Assembly (NCBI GenBank): GCA_021776795.1
Contig: JAJFFC010000014.1
Coordinates: 124,001 to 188,000, forward strand
Direction of reading: 5' to 3'
Length of the DNA: 64,000 nt
Source: Planctomycetota bacterium
Lineage (GTDB): Bacteria; Planctomycetota; UBA1135
The notes below the pieces were generated by a model. It had not been told where the DNA came from. It saw only the letters and a program-made list of their open reading frames with translations, and searched no databases. This document shows, piece after piece, positions 17,802 to 27,215 of this stretch (its first letter is position 1; every line of letters begins with the position of its first letter). The position numbers and the translations under genes are program-made.

Positions 17802-18898
17802 ACCTGACTAACGTCATTCGCTTTGCCATTGTCGCTGGCTTTTGCTGGCTGGTATGGCTATTGCGTCCTGTCACAGCTCCGCTGTTTGCGGCCTATCTCT
17901 TGATGTTGGTTTTGGTGCCCTTGCATCGGCGTTGGCGTATCCGCCTGGGCAGTTCGGTTGGCGCTTTGTTGTGTGTGGTCCTTACCCTAATCGTGCCACC
18001 TTTTTTGCTGCTCCCAGCCATCCTTGACTTTCAGCACCTCATGCTGAGCGTCCCGATTGACGACCTCGGCGGCCTGAGTGTGCAGATTCAAGACCAGTTG
18101 TTGAGCTTGCACCAAAGCCTGCCTGACGTGGTGCAAGAGCAACTCAATCCAGAGGAGTTAGATCCTGCGAAAGCGATTGAGTTTGTCGGCACCTATCTCG
18201 CTGCTGCCGGCCAGGGCATTGTGGGCTTCTTTGGTGGTGCCTTCGGCATCATCTCTGGCTTCTTGCTGCTGCCGATTTTCCTTTATTTTCTGCTCGAAGG
18301 CGGCCCATGGTTGGCACGGCTGCGTGGTGAGCTCCCACAAGGATGGCGGCCAGCATATGACCGCATTTTGCCGCGCATCGAAGGCATTCTTTCCCTGTAC
18401 TTGGTCTCGCGTACGAAGGTCGCGACCGTGAAAGGCATCTTGGCCTGGATTGCTCTGCTCTTACTGGGTTTCCCCGGTTCGTACACCCTCGGCCTGGCTC
18501 TGGGCGGACTCTCCCTGCTACCGGTTCTAGGGCCCTTGATTGCCTATATTTTGCTCGCCCTAGTCGCCTTTGCCGATGGCGGCGTGACCGGTGGAGGCTT
18601 AGCTGGCCTAGTCGTGGCCACCGGCATCTATGGACTCCTTGAACTGCTCGAAGGTTATGTCCTGCTGCCACGCATGGTCGGTCGCGGTCTAGGCCTTAGT
18701 GACTTCGCAGTCATCCTGACGGTCCTTTGTGGCGGTGCGCTGATGGGCATCTTTGGCTTGTTGATTGCGGTCCCGGCCGTGGCCGTTGGCCGGGTTCTTT
18801 ATGGCGAGTTTGTACGCCCGGTGATGCAAGATAAAGAACCGGAAGAAGGGACCAACGGTGGAGGCCCTGAGCCTTCCGCCGAAGCTGCTGCAACCTAA
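17798..18898 (+). CDS. AI-2E family transporter (YdiK/PerM-like)
   Basis: 366 residues, about eight membrane segments in the UPF0118/AI-2E arrangement: two N-terminal helices, a soluble loop (about 85-135), further helices, a 'RTKVATVKGILAWIALLLLG' segment and the conserved P-x-LGP motif (LLPVLGPLIAYI). Members have been linked to export of autoinducer-2 or to sodium/proton exchange. The sequence does not decide which. Its TAATG junction places it in one operon with pgeF. Confidence 0.9.
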   Translation: MNLTNVIRFAIVAGFCWLVWLLRPVTAPLFAAYLLMLVLVPLHRRWRIRLGSSVGALLCVVLTLIVPPFLLLPAILDFQHLMLSVPIDDLGGLSVQIQDQLLSLHQSLPDVVQEQLNPEELDPAKAIEFVGTYLAAAGQGIVGFFGGAFGIISGFLLLPIFLYFLLEGGPWLARLRGELPQGWRPAYDRILPRIEGILSLYLVSRTKVATVKGILAWIALLLLGFPGSYTLGLALGGLSLLPVLGPLIAYILLALVAFADGGVTGGGLAGLVVATGIYGLLELLEGYVLLPRMVGRGLGLSDFAVILTVLCGGALMGIFGLLIAVPAVAVGRVLYGEFVRPVMQDKEPEEGTNGGGPEPSAEAAAT

Positions 18899-19689
18899 TG
18901 CCGAGTGCCGCGGTAGAGGAGCTCACCGTCGAAGGCCTGCAGGGCTTTCGCTGTCCTCAGCATTTTGACACGCTTGGCATTCGCCATGTCTTTGGCGGAC
19001 GCAATCCAACCGACCAAGGCAATCTTGCCCTGAGTGGGGGACGCGACCGCGCCAAGGCACTTGCCTGCCGCAAAGTATGGTTGCAGTCCTTAGGCTGCCA
19101 CCACGAAGAACTCGTCGTCGGAAGCCAGGTTCATGGCAACCACGTCGCCATCGTTTCGGAGAAGGACCGTGGGCGGGGAGCATTGAGCCCGGAAACGGTG
19201 ATCCCAGAAAGCGATGGTTTGTTCACCATGACTTCTGGCCTGCCTTTGTACATTGCGGTCGCCGACTGCGGCGGCGTGCTTCTTGGTGCCAAGCAAGCAG
19301 ACCGAAGTGCCATCGCCGTTGTTCACGCCGGTTGGCGGGGCTTAGTTGCCGGAATCTTGCCCGAGGCCATGCATCACTTTGCCGATGCGGGCTTTTCTCC
19401 CTCGAACATGCGTGCATGGATAGCCCCGGCGATAACGATACCCTCTTATGAGGTTGGGCCAGAGGTGGGGGAACATGCCCCCGCATGCGCGCGCGAACGC
19501 GGCCGCGAAGATCGCTGGCAAGTCGACATCGGGCTGTGGGCAGAAGAAAGCCTGCGCCAGTTAGGCATAGACCCACCACGCATTCTGCGCGCCGGCCTCG
19601 ACACAGGCAGTGATGAACGCCTGTTTAGCCACCGACGCCAGGGAGTTGGCGCCGGTCGCAATGGTCTGTTTGCGGTACTTGCTGGTTAG
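18898..19689 (+). CDS. pgeF: Purine nucleoside phosphorylase / laccase-domain protein (PgeF, YfiH)
   Basis: 263 residues. The three zinc ligands of the family are present: His in SQVHGNHV, Cys in ADCGG (canonical ADCxP) and His in VVHAGWRGLVAG. The GPEVGEH motif follows, then a C-terminal RRQGVGAGR motif. The family, long called polyphenol oxidase or DUF152, includes enzymes that phosphorylase purine nucleosides and may edit peptidoglycan precursors. The ATG overlaps the previous stop (TAATG). Its end converges with the S41 protease at a shared TTAG. Confidence 0.9.
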   Translation: MPSAAVEELTVEGLQGFRCPQHFDTLGIRHVFGGRNPTDQGNLALSGGRDRAKALACRKVWLQSLGCHHEELVVGSQVHGNHVAIVSEKDRGRGALSPETVIPESDGLFTMTSGLPLYIAVADCGGVLLGAKQADRSAIAVVHAGWRGLVAGILPEAMHHFADAGFSPSNMRAWIAPAITIPSYEVGPEVGEHAPACARERGREDRWQVDIGLWAEESLRQLGIDPPRILRAGLDTGSDERLFSHRRQGVGAGRNGLFAVLAG

Positions 19690-21947
19690 TCCGCGCGAGC
19701 CAAGAGCTCGGCATATTCCGGTAGGCTGGCGTAATCCAAGTCTGAGGAACTCAGAATGACCTTGATGGCCTCGCGTAGCTGTGGGTCTTCCACGTAATCG
19801 CCGAAGAAGCCATTGCCCGGGAACACCTTGCCACGGGCGTCGGAAACAATCGTGCGCAGCGCACGGCGTACCCAACGCCGCACTTCTTGTTTCTCCAGGC
19901 GCGTATCCAATCCTTCGTAGAAGGCCTCGAAACCTGGATAACGATCGAGCTGATGCAAATCATTGATGGCTAACTCAATCGCAAGATCTTTGTTTTGATC
20001 GTAGACCTCTTGCGCGTAGGGGCGGAATGGATCCTCGGCCAGCAAACGGTTTAACTCCCGAGCCGTGACAAAATCAAGTTGCGGGAACTCAATCTCGCGG
20101 TCCGGCATCACGCCACCAGCTTGCACCACGCGTCCATCGTGGTCACGCAAAGTATGGATGCTCGAGCCATCGGGCAAGTAGTAGTAGGCAATGGTCAGCT
20201 TGATCGCAGGACCGTAGTCATATTCACCATTGCCGTTGACATCGGTGTACTCTTCCCAATCATCGTGCTGGCCATTCTTGTTGCCATCCTCGAAGGGCTC
20301 ATCTGGGTGGCTGTCCAGCGGAAAGATATTCTGCACCGAACCTTTGCCAAAGCTTTGCTCGCCGACGGTGACGGCGCGACCGTGAATACTCAACGCGCCA
20401 CTCACGATTTCACTTGCCGAGGCACTGTATTCGTTAATCAGAACCGACAGCGGCACCGATTCCGGCACTAAAGCCGGAAGACGGGTGCGATAAGTCCGGT
20501 CAGCACCAAGGCGCGATTTCGTCGTCACGACAACCTTGCCACGGGGCAGGAAGACATCGCAGATGTTGACTGATTCGCGCAAATAACCCCCTGGGTTATT
20601 GCGCAGATCCAGCACGACACCACGAACTTCGCCATTGTCGAGCTCGTTCATGATGGTGTCGGAAATCCGTTGCGCTACGTCTTCGCTGAAGTCCAATAAC
20701 TCCATATACAAAATGCGCCCAGGCAACATTTCGGTCTGCAACACCGGCAAGGTGATGCGTGCGCGTTCGATTTCGACTGGCTTGGGCTCAGTCCAACCAT
20801 TGCGGAAGGTCAACAACTTGACCACGGTTCCGGGCTCACCCTTGAGGCGCTTGATGACCTCGTCGTTGGGCTGCTCTGCAGTGCTCCAGCCATCGACTTC
20901 CAGCACCTTGTCGCCGGAAAGCATGCCAACCTCGTAGGCTGGTCCGGAGTAAATCGGACGGATGATGGTGAATACATTGTCGACCGTGTTGACGTAGGCG
21001 CCGATGCCACCATAGGCCTGGGTCATGTCAAACATGAACTCGCCAAACTCATCTCCGGTAAAGAAGGTGGAGTGCGGATCAAGGCGGCGCAACATGCCAT
21101 CGGCGGCAGCACCAGCTAGTTCTTCTGCGGTGAAGCGCGAACCTTCCATGTGCATCAGCTGCACCCGCTCCAAGACCTCGTCTAGGACCTCTAGGCCCTC
21201 GGCCTGTTCGCCTGGTTGACTGCCTTGTTGGTAGAGTTGCTGCAGCGCCTCAATCTTGCCGCGATTCCGTTCTTGGCGCGCGGCGTCGTCGAGCAGGGCT
21301 TGGGCCAAAACTGCGTGGCTACTAAATCCAGTGGCAAGCTGCTCTAAAAGTTCCAATTCATCTGCACCAAGCGGAACGCCACAGCGACCGAGGGCAAGTA
21401 CCGAAGCTTGGCGCAAATCTTCTTCCACGGCGGTGAGCATGCCGCGCAGATTGCGCAGGGCTGAGCGGCGGGCCGTGGAGGCGCCAAGGCGATAGAGCGT
21501 GAACTGCGCTTCGGCCCAAAGTTGGGCATCGTCGCTGGCGACTTGATCGCTCAGCCACAGTGCTAGCGCCGAAGTCGGCTGTTCCAAGCCTTGGAAGGCG
21601 GGAAGGCGCAAGGTAGTCAAAGCGGCAAAGGCCCAATCGCTGGCTCGGCCTTGCTCGGGTGCGACCGTGGAATCTAGTAGTTGGACCAGAGATTCCACAC
21701 CGCTGGGGTCATCGCCAAAGGCGGCAAGGCGGCCATACAGCAGCAGAGGAGCGCCCGTCGCTGCAGAAAGGCGGGCGGAGAGCTCGGAAAAAGCCTCGGC
21801 AGGTAAGAAATCAGCCTGGTTATCGGCCAGACGGAGAACAGCAGCTGCTTCTAGAGTCTCGGCCTTCGTGGCCAAGGAGTCGAGAGTGGGGGCCGCGGGC
21901 TCCTGCCAAGGCAGAATCGCGGTCAGGAGGATGGCGGAAAGTATCAT
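19686..21947 (-). CDS. S41 family C-terminal processing peptidase with calcium-loop-like insertion
   Basis: 753 residues, much longer than typical CtpA (about 430). An N-terminal signal sequence is followed by a helical HEAT-like region (about 25-260). The CTP core follows: a PDZ domain with AYVNTVDNVFTIIRPIYSGPA, and a Ser-Lys dyad in SASASEIVSGAL (Ser near 512) and GEQSFGKGS. A segment near 550-580 contains two acidic DxNxNG-type loops (EDGNKNGQHDD and TDVNGNGEYD). The protein should act on envelope proteins. The insertion lies just after the catalytic lysine strand. It diverges from moaC and converges with pgeF. Confidence 0.92.
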   Translation of the reverse strand: MILSAILLTAILPWQEPAAPTLDSLATKAETLEAAAVLRLADNQADFLPAEAFSELSARLSAATGAPLLLYGRLAAFGDDPSGVESLVQLLDSTVAPEQGRASDWAFAALTTLRLPAFQGLEQPTSALALWLSDQVASDDAQLWAEAQFTLYRLGASTARRSALRNLRGMLTAVEEDLRQASVLALGRCGVPLGADELELLEQLATGFSSHAVLAQALLDDAARQERNRGKIEALQQLYQQGSQPGEQAEGLEVLDEVLERVQLMHMEGSRFTAEELAGAAADGMLRRLDPHSTFFTGDEFGEFMFDMTQAYGGIGAYVNTVDNVFTIIRPIYSGPAYEVGMLSGDKVLEVDGWSTAEQPNDEVIKRLKGEPGTVVKLLTFRNGWTEPKPVEIERARITLPVLQTEMLPGRILYMELLDFSEDVAQRISDTIMNELDNGEVRGVVLDLRNNPGGYLRESVNICDVFLPRGKVVVTTKSRLGADRTYRTRLPALVPESVPLSVLINEYSASASEIVSGALSIHGRAVTVGEQSFGKGSVQNIFPLDSHPDEPFEDGNKNGQHDDWEEYTDVNGNGEYDYGPAIKLTIAYYYLPDGSSIHTLRDHDGRVVQAGGVMPDREIEFPQLDFVTARELNRLLAEDPFRPYAQEVYDQNKDLAIELAINDLHQLDRYPGFEAFYEGLDTRLEKQEVRRWVRRALRTIVSDARGKVFPGNGFFGDYVEDPQLREAIKVILSSSDLDYASLPEYAELLARAD

Positions 21948-22016
21948 GCTCTAAGGTCCTTTAGGGTAGCGTCCACCCTTGAGGTACCCAAAACACTACG
22001 CAGAGCGCCGTTGAAC

Positions 22017-22505
22017 ATGAGCAAACCTCCGCCCCTTAGCCATATCCAAGAAGACGGGAAGTCCCGCATGGTGGATGTGGGCGACAAGTCCGTGACCCGT
22101 CGCGAGGCCGAGGCGGAAGCCTTGGTGCGGTACCCACAACAGGCCTTCGAGGCCGTTTTGGCGGGCAAAGTAGCCAAAGGAGGTGTGGTGGAACCGGCGC
22201 GCTTGGCCGGCTTGATGGCCGCCAAGAGGACCGCTGAATTGATTCCGATGTGCCATCAGATTGCGTTGGATGGGGTTTCCGTGGAAATCACCCCCGATCC
22301 CGCCGGCAATCCGGTGCTCCAGGTGCGTTGCTGCGCCTGGACCTCGGCCCGAACTGGGGTAGAAATGGAGGCAATGGTCGGGGCAACCGTGGCCGCCCTG
22401 ACCCTTTACGACATGACCAAGGCGCTAGATAAGGGCATCTTGCTCGAGAATGTCAGGTTGCTAAGGAAATCCGGCGGAAAATCGGGTGCGTGGCAGGCAC
22501 AATAG
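22017..22505 (+). CDS. moaC: Cyclic pyranopterin monophosphate synthase MoaC
   Basis: 162 residues from the ATG at 22017; a TTG six bases upstream is the alternative. It converts a GTP-derived intermediate to cPMP in molybdenum cofactor synthesis. Hallmarks are MVDVGDKSVTRREA, the KRTAELIPMCHQI active-site block and GVEMEAMVGATVAALTLYDM with KALDKG. It lies at the head of the accB-accC and nucleotide-sugar run, unrelated in pathway. No other Moco gene is visible in the window. Confidence 0.95.
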   Translation: MSKPPPLSHIQEDGKSRMVDVGDKSVTRREAEAEALVRYPQQAFEAVLAGKVAKGGVVEPARLAGLMAAKRTAELIPMCHQIALDGVSVEITPDPAGNPVLQVRCCAWTSARTGVEMEAMVGATVAALTLYDMTKALDKGILLENVRLLRKSGGKSGAWQAQ

Positions 22506-22531
22506 GGCTGCTCTGTGGTCGTCGCCCCCCG

Positions 22532-23032
22532 ATGCCCACCGCCCTCTTGTTCCCAGCTGCATCTGCCGTGGATCTGACACTCGTCAAACAATTGCTCGCC
22601 CTGATGGATCAGGGTGGTCTCACTGAACTTCATGTCGTCGATGGCGACAAAGAAGTCAGCCTTTCTCGCCGCCAAGACACGGCACCCGCACCCATAGTGA
22701 TGGGCGCGCCTGCGGTGGCGGCAGTACCCGCCGCCCCTGCGGCACCAGCACCTGCTGCTGCTCCGGCTGCCGCGGAGCCAGTTGCCGAAGAGGGCACCGT
22801 ATTCCGCTCGCCGATGGTGGGAACCTACTACTCGCGCCCCAACCCAGAAGCTCCTGCCTATGCCTCGGTCGGCGATGACTTCGGTCCCGATTCGGTGTTG
22901 TGCATTCTGGAAGCCATGAAGGTCTTCAACGAAATCAAAGCCGAATGCAAGGGCAAGATTCTCGAAGTCCTGGTTCAAGATGGCGACGCGGTGGAGTACG
23001 ACCAACCGCTGTTCCGCATCAAGACCTCCTAG
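22532..23032 (+). CDS. accB: Biotin carboxyl carrier protein of acetyl-CoA carboxylase
   Basis: 166 residues from the ATG at 22532; the GTG at 22490 would overlap moaC. An Ala/Pro-rich linker (about residues 50-90) precedes the biotinyl domain. The biotin acceptor K130 is in EAMKVF. It carries the carboxyl group from AccC to the carboxyltransferase in fatty-acid synthesis. It is followed by accC after 12 bp, the classic pair. Genes for the carboxyltransferase subunits are not in the window. Confidence 0.94.
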   Translation: MPTALLFPAASAVDLTLVKQLLALMDQGGLTELHVVDGDKEVSLSRRQDTAPAPIVMGAPAVAAVPAAPAAPAPAAAPAAAEPVAEEGTVFRSPMVGTYYSRPNPEAPAYASVGDDFGPDSVLCILEAMKVFNEIKAECKGKILEVLVQDGDAVEYDQPLFRIKTS

Positions 23033-23044
23033 CCCAAGTGACCG

Positions 23045-24394
23045 GTGTTTAACCGTATCCTGGTCGCGAACCGCGGGGAAATTGCCCTGCGCGTGATTCG
23101 CGCTGCTCATGACCTTGGGATTGAGGCCGTCGCGGTGTACAGCGAGGCCGATCGCGGGGCGCCTTACCTCGAGATTGCTGACGACGCCATTTGCATTGGC
23201 CCGGCGGAATCGGCGAACAGCTATCTGGACATTTCCCGGATCATTGCCGCCGCAGAGATCTCGGGTGCAGAAGCGATTCACCCTGGCTATGGCTTTCTTG
23301 CCGAGAATGCCCATTTTGCCGAGGTCTGCCGCAGTTGCGGACTCGTCTTCATTGGCCCGGAACCGGAAGTGATCGATGCCTGCGGTGACAAGGCTAAGGC
23401 CAAGGCCACTGGTCGTCGTGCCGGTGTTCCCGTGGTTCCTGGCACCGAAGGCGCCGTCGACGACATCGAGGAAGCCGCCCGCCTTGCCGAAGAGATTGGC
23501 TACCCACTCATGATTAAGGCCGCTGCCGGTGGGGGTGGACGCGGCATGCGCCTCGCCAACGATGCCGACAGCTTCCGCAATGCCTTTACCCAAGCGCGCC
23601 AAGAGGCCGAAGCTGCGTTCAAAGATGGCACGGTGTACCTAGAGAAGTTCATCAAGGACCCACGCCACGTGGAGGTGCAAATCCTTGGCGGCGCTGACGG
23701 CAAGGTGGTTCACCTCGGCGAACGCGATTGCTCCCTGCAACGTCGCCACCAAAAGTTGGTCGAAGAAGCGCCTTCCCCAGCGGTCGACCCTGCCTTGCGC
23801 AAGCGCATGGGTGACGCTGCGATTGCCTTTGCCAAGGAAGCTGGCTACACCAACGCGGGCACGGTCGAGTTCTTGCTCGACGCGAGTGGCGATTTCTACT
23901 TCATTGAACTGAATGCACGCATTCAAGTAGAGCACTGCGTTTCGGAAATGGTCACAGGCATCGATTTGGTGCAGTGGCAAATTCGGGTTGCGGCGGGGGA
24001 ATCTTTGGATTTCACCCAAGAAGACATCAAGGTCACCGGTCATGCGATTGAGTTCCGCATCAATGCCGAAAACCCGGAGCGTGGATTCGCCCCGGCCCCT
24101 GGCAAGATTGAATCTCTGTTCCTTCCCGGCGGTCGCGGCATTCGCCTCGACACTCATGTCGCCGCTGGTTACACCATCCCGCGTCACTACGACTCGATGA
24201 TTGCCAAACTGATTTGTTACGGCGCCGACCGCGAAGAGGCCATGGCCATCGCCCGCCGTGCTCTGCGCGAAGTCAAGGTCGAAGGACCCGGCCTCGCCAC
24301 CACAGTGCCCCTTCACCAACGCATTTTGGCCGACCCGGGTTTCCGCTCCGGCAATGTGCATACCGGATACCTCGAACGCATGCTTGCCGAATAA
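23045..24394 (+). CDS. accC: Biotin carboxylase, acetyl-CoA carboxylase subunit
   Basis: 449 residues, normal length, GTG start at 23045. It carboxylates biotin on AccB with ATP and bicarbonate. Hallmarks are [19 protein letters not shown], the [11 protein letters not shown] loop, the ATP-grasp glycine loop [11 protein letters not shown] and [17 protein letters not shown]. It lies in an operon with accB upstream and, one base downstream, a UDP-sugar decarboxylase. Confidence 0.97.
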   Translation: MFNRILVANRGEIALRVIRAAHDLGIEAVAVYSEADRGAPYLEIADDAICIGPAESANSYLDISRIIAAAEISGAEAIHPGYGFLAENAHFAEVCRSCGLVFIGPEPEVIDACGDKAKAKATGRRAGVPVVPGTEGAVDDIEEAARLAEEIGYPLMIKAAAGGGGRGMRLANDADSFRNAFTQARQEAEAAFKDGTVYLEKFIKDPRHVEVQILGGADGKVVHLGERDCSLQRRHQKLVEEAPSPAVDPALRKRMGDAAIAFAKEAGYTNAGTVEFLLDASGDFYFIELNARIQVEHCVSEMVTGIDLVQWQIRVAAGESLDFTQEDIKVTGHAIEFRINAENPERGFAPAPGKIESLFLPGGRGIRLDTHVAAGYTIPRHYDSMIAKLICYGADREEAMAIARRALREVKVEGPGLATTVPLHQRILADPGFRSGNVHTGYLERMLAE

Positions 24395-24395
24395 T

Positions 24396-25364
24396 ATGGC
24401 CCGCGTCCTCGTTACCGGAGGCTCCGGCTTCCTTGGCTCTCATCTTTGTGACCTCCTGCTCGCCCAAGGCGATGACGTGGTCGCCATCGACAACCTCATT
24501 ACTGGAGACCGGCGCAATCTCGCCCATCTTGCCAATGAAGATCGTTTTTCCTTTTTAGAGCAGGATATCACCAAACCCTTCACGGTCGAGGGCAAGGTCG
24601 ACCGCATCTACAACATGGCTTCGCCGGCCTCGCCGATTGATTATCTGCAAATCCCGGTGAAGACTTTGGAGGTCGGCGCCATGGGCATGCAAAACATGCT
24701 CGACATCGCCCTGGACAAGGGTGCGCGCATTCTTCAAGCCAGCACTTCGGAATGCTACGGCGACCCAGAAGTGCACCCGCAAGTGGAGAGCTACTGGGGC
24801 AATGTCAACCCGATTGGCCCGCGCTCTTGCTACGACGAATCCAAGCGCTACGCCGAAGCCATGATCTCGGCCTATCGCCGGGCTCATGGTGTGGAAACGC
24901 GCATCGTGCGCATCTTCAATACCTATGGCCCGCGCATGCGCCTGAATGACGGCCGCGTGGTCCCTGCTTTGATGTCCGAGGCCCTGCGCAATCAGGCATT
25001 GACAATCTTTGGCGACGGTTCGCAAACCCGCTCCTTCTGTTTCGTCGACGATCTCCTGCGCGGCATCATGATGCTGATGGAATCCAACGAGGAAATGCCG
25101 GTCAACATCGGCAATCCGGTAGAAATGAGCATTCTGGAATTCGCCAAGGCGGTCAATGATGTGGTCGGCTCGGAACACCCGATTGAGTTTGGGCCGTTGC
25201 CCGAAAACGACCCCAAAGTGCGTCGCCCGGACATCACTCGCGCCAAAGAAATCCTTGGCTGGGAGCCTACGGTTGATTTGCGCGAAGGCCTGCGCCGCTC
25301 CTTGAGTTACTTCCAACAGCGCGTGGAAGAAGAAGACGCCAAGAAAGGTTCGGGGGCAAGTTAG
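24396..25364 (+). CDS. UDP-glucuronate decarboxylase (UXS-type SDR)
   Basis: 322 residues from the ATG at 24396, one base after the accC stop; the longer in-frame ORF would run into accC. It is an extended SDR fold: NAD motif GGSGFLGSH and catalytic Tyr-Lys in [10 protein letters not shown] (about 146-150). The UXS signature STSECYGDP and the IFNTYGPRM block point to conversion of UDP-glucuronate to UDP-xylose, though an epimerase role is not excluded. It abuts glmS exactly, which supports a nucleotide-sugar operon feeding surface polysaccharide. Confidence 0.88.
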   Translation: MARVLVTGGSGFLGSHLCDLLLAQGDDVVAIDNLITGDRRNLAHLANEDRFSFLEQDITKPFTVEGKVDRIYNMASPASPIDYLQIPVKTLEVGAMGMQNMLDIALDKGARILQASTSECYGDPEVHPQVESYWGNVNPIGPRSCYDESKRYAEAMISAYRRAHGVETRIVRIFNTYGPRMRLNDGRVVPALMSEALRNQALTIFGDGSQTRSFCFVDDLLRGIMMLMESNEEMPVNIGNPVEMSILEFAKAVNDVVGSEHPIEFGPLPENDPKVRRPDITRAKEILGWEPTVDLREGLRRSLSYFQQRVEEEDAKKGSGAS

Positions 25365-27215
25365 ATGTGTGGCATTGTGGCTGCCGTCATTTCTTCGGGC
25401 GATATTCGCGCCGAAGTTCTTGCCGGCCTCAAAACTTTAGAATACCGCGGTTATGACTCCGCCGGGATGGCCGTGCTCCATCAGGGCGAGATTTCAGTGC
25501 GCCGCAAGATGGGCAAGATTGCCAATTTGGAAGCCGAACTCGACCGCAATGAGCTCCCGCCTTCAGGTTTGGTGATTGCGCACACGCGTTGGGCTACCCA
25601 TGGTGCACCCGCGGACCGCAATGCACACCCACACCGCGATGACAAAGAGCGCATCGTGGTCGTGCACAACGGCATCATCGAGAACTTCCTTGAACTGCGG
25701 CAACGTCTGGCCGATGCTGGACATGAGTTCAGCACCGAAACCGACACCGAAGTCCTCGCCAACCTGATTGCGAGCCATCGCAACACAGGCTTGGAACTTC
25801 ATGCAGCGGTCCGCGCTGCACTGAAAGAAGTGCATGGCGCTTATGGCCTCGTGGTCATGTCAGCCGACGACCCCGAACAACTCATCGTCGCGCGCATGGA
25901 TAGCCCGCTGGTGATTGGCCTCGGCGATCACGGCAACTATGCCGCCTCTGATATGCCTGCGCTGCTGCACCTCACTCGGGATTTCCTGATTCTGGAAAAC
26001 GGCGAATCGGCCATGCTCCGCGCCGACTCCATGGAGGTCCTATCCGCCGCAGGCAAGCCAATCCAACCCAAGACCTTGCATTGTGATTGGACACCAGAAC
26101 AAGCAGAGCGTGGGGGCTACCCTCACTTCATGCTCAAAGAGATTCACGAGCAACCCGATGTCCTCGCGCGTACCGCCTTCGATCGCTGCGTCGACAAAGA
26201 TGGCGACGTCGATTTTGAAGAAGAGTTCGGCCTCACCGATGCCGAACTTGCCGGCTTTGAACGACTGCGGTTTATGGCCATGGGCACTTCGCTCCACGCC
26301 GCCATGCTCGGGCAAAAATTCTTGGCAGAGCTTGCACGCCTCCCTGGCGAAACGCTCAATGCCAGTGAGTTCTTGTACTCGGCTCCACTCGAAGAAGGCA
26401 ATGCCCTGACCGTAGTGGTGTCTCAATCCGGCGAAACTGCAGACAGCCTTCGTGCCATGCGCGAAGTTCAGCGTCGGGGTGGTCGCGTCCTTGGTATCTG
26501 TAACGTGCAAGGCAGCACGCTTGCCCGCGAAGCCGATCATTTGATCCTCACGCACTGCGGTCCAGAGATTGGCGTGGCCTCGACAAAGGCATTCTTTGGC
26601 CAAGTCACCGCTCTGTACTTGTTGGCGATTCGCCTTGGCCGCGCCCGTGGAGTGTTGAATGCCAATCAGGGCCGCGAATACCTGCATGATTTGCGCAACC
26701 TGCGCCACCATTTTGAAGCGCTCTTCCGCCAGGAGAGTCTCGATGAGATTAAGCAGGCTGCAGATTTTCTAACCGGTGTCCGCAGCTGCCTCTTCCTCGG
26801 TCGCGGTTTACAACACCCCGTGGCCCTGGAAGGTGCCTTAAAACTCAAGGAGATTTCCTATCTCCACGCCGAGGGATATCCCGCTGGCGAAATGAAGCAT
26901 GGCCCGATTGCGCTGATTGATGAGCATTTCCCGGTCATCGCTCTTTCGGTCAAGGACCGCACTTACGAAAAGATGCTGTCCAACCTCGAAGAAGTGCGCG
27001 CGCGCGGCGGCAAGGTCATCGCCATTGCCAATCAGGGCGATGAACGCGTGGCCGCCACCGCTGACTATGTCATTTCGGTTCCCGAAGTTCCGGAACTGTT
27101 GTCGCCTTTGGTCACCGTGGTGCCTCTACAACTCCTGAGCTACGAAGTGGCTTTGGGCTTGGGGCGTGACATCGACCAACCCCGTAACTTGGCGAAATCG
27201 GTCACGGTCGAATGA
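25365..27215 (+). CDS. glmS: Glutamine-fructose-6-phosphate aminotransferase (isomerizing)
   Basis: 616 residues, usual length. Mature catalytic Cys is residue 2 (MCGIVAAV), the glutaminase motif is YRGYDSAGM, and two SIS domains follow, containing SQSGETADSLRA and the C-terminal DQPRNLAKSVTVE. It makes glucosamine-6-phosphate for peptidoglycan, LPS and UDP-GlcNAc. The ATG directly follows the preceding stop, leaving no room for a glmS ribozyme. A UAP1-type pyrophosphorylase at 46848 could act further down the same route. Confidence 0.97.
   Translation: MCGIVAAVISSGDIRAEVLAGLKTLEYRGYDSAGMAVLHQGEISVRRKMGKIANLEAELDRNELPPSGLVIAHTRWATHGAPADRNAHPHRDDKERIVVVHNGIIENFLELRQRLADAGHEFSTETDTEVLANLIASHRNTGLELHAAVRAALKEVHGAYGLVVMSADDPEQLIVARMDSPLVIGLGDHGNYAASDMPALLHLTRDFLILENGESAMLRADSMEVLSAAGKPIQPKTLHCDWTPEQAERGGYPHFMLKEIHEQPDVLARTAFDRCVDKDGDVDFEEEFGLTDAELAGFERLRFMAMGTSLHAAMLGQKFLAELARLPGETLNASEFLYSAPLEEGNALTVVVSQSGETADSLRAMREVQRRGGRVLGICNVQGSTLAREADHLILTHCGPEIGVASTKAFFGQVTALYLLAIRLGRARGVLNANQGREYLHDLRNLRHHFEALFRQESLDEIKQAADFLTGVRSCLFLGRGLQHPVALEGALKLKEISYLHAEGYPAGEMKHGPIALIDEHFPVIALSVKDRTYEKMLSNLEEVRARGGKVIAIANQGDERVAATADYVISVPEVPELLSPLVTVVPLQLLSYEVALGLGRDIDQPRNLAKSVTVE

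Noticed and set aside
25340-25364. glmS ribozyme/riboswitch
   Set aside because: glmS starts directly after the preceding stop codon, so there is no leader to hold it.
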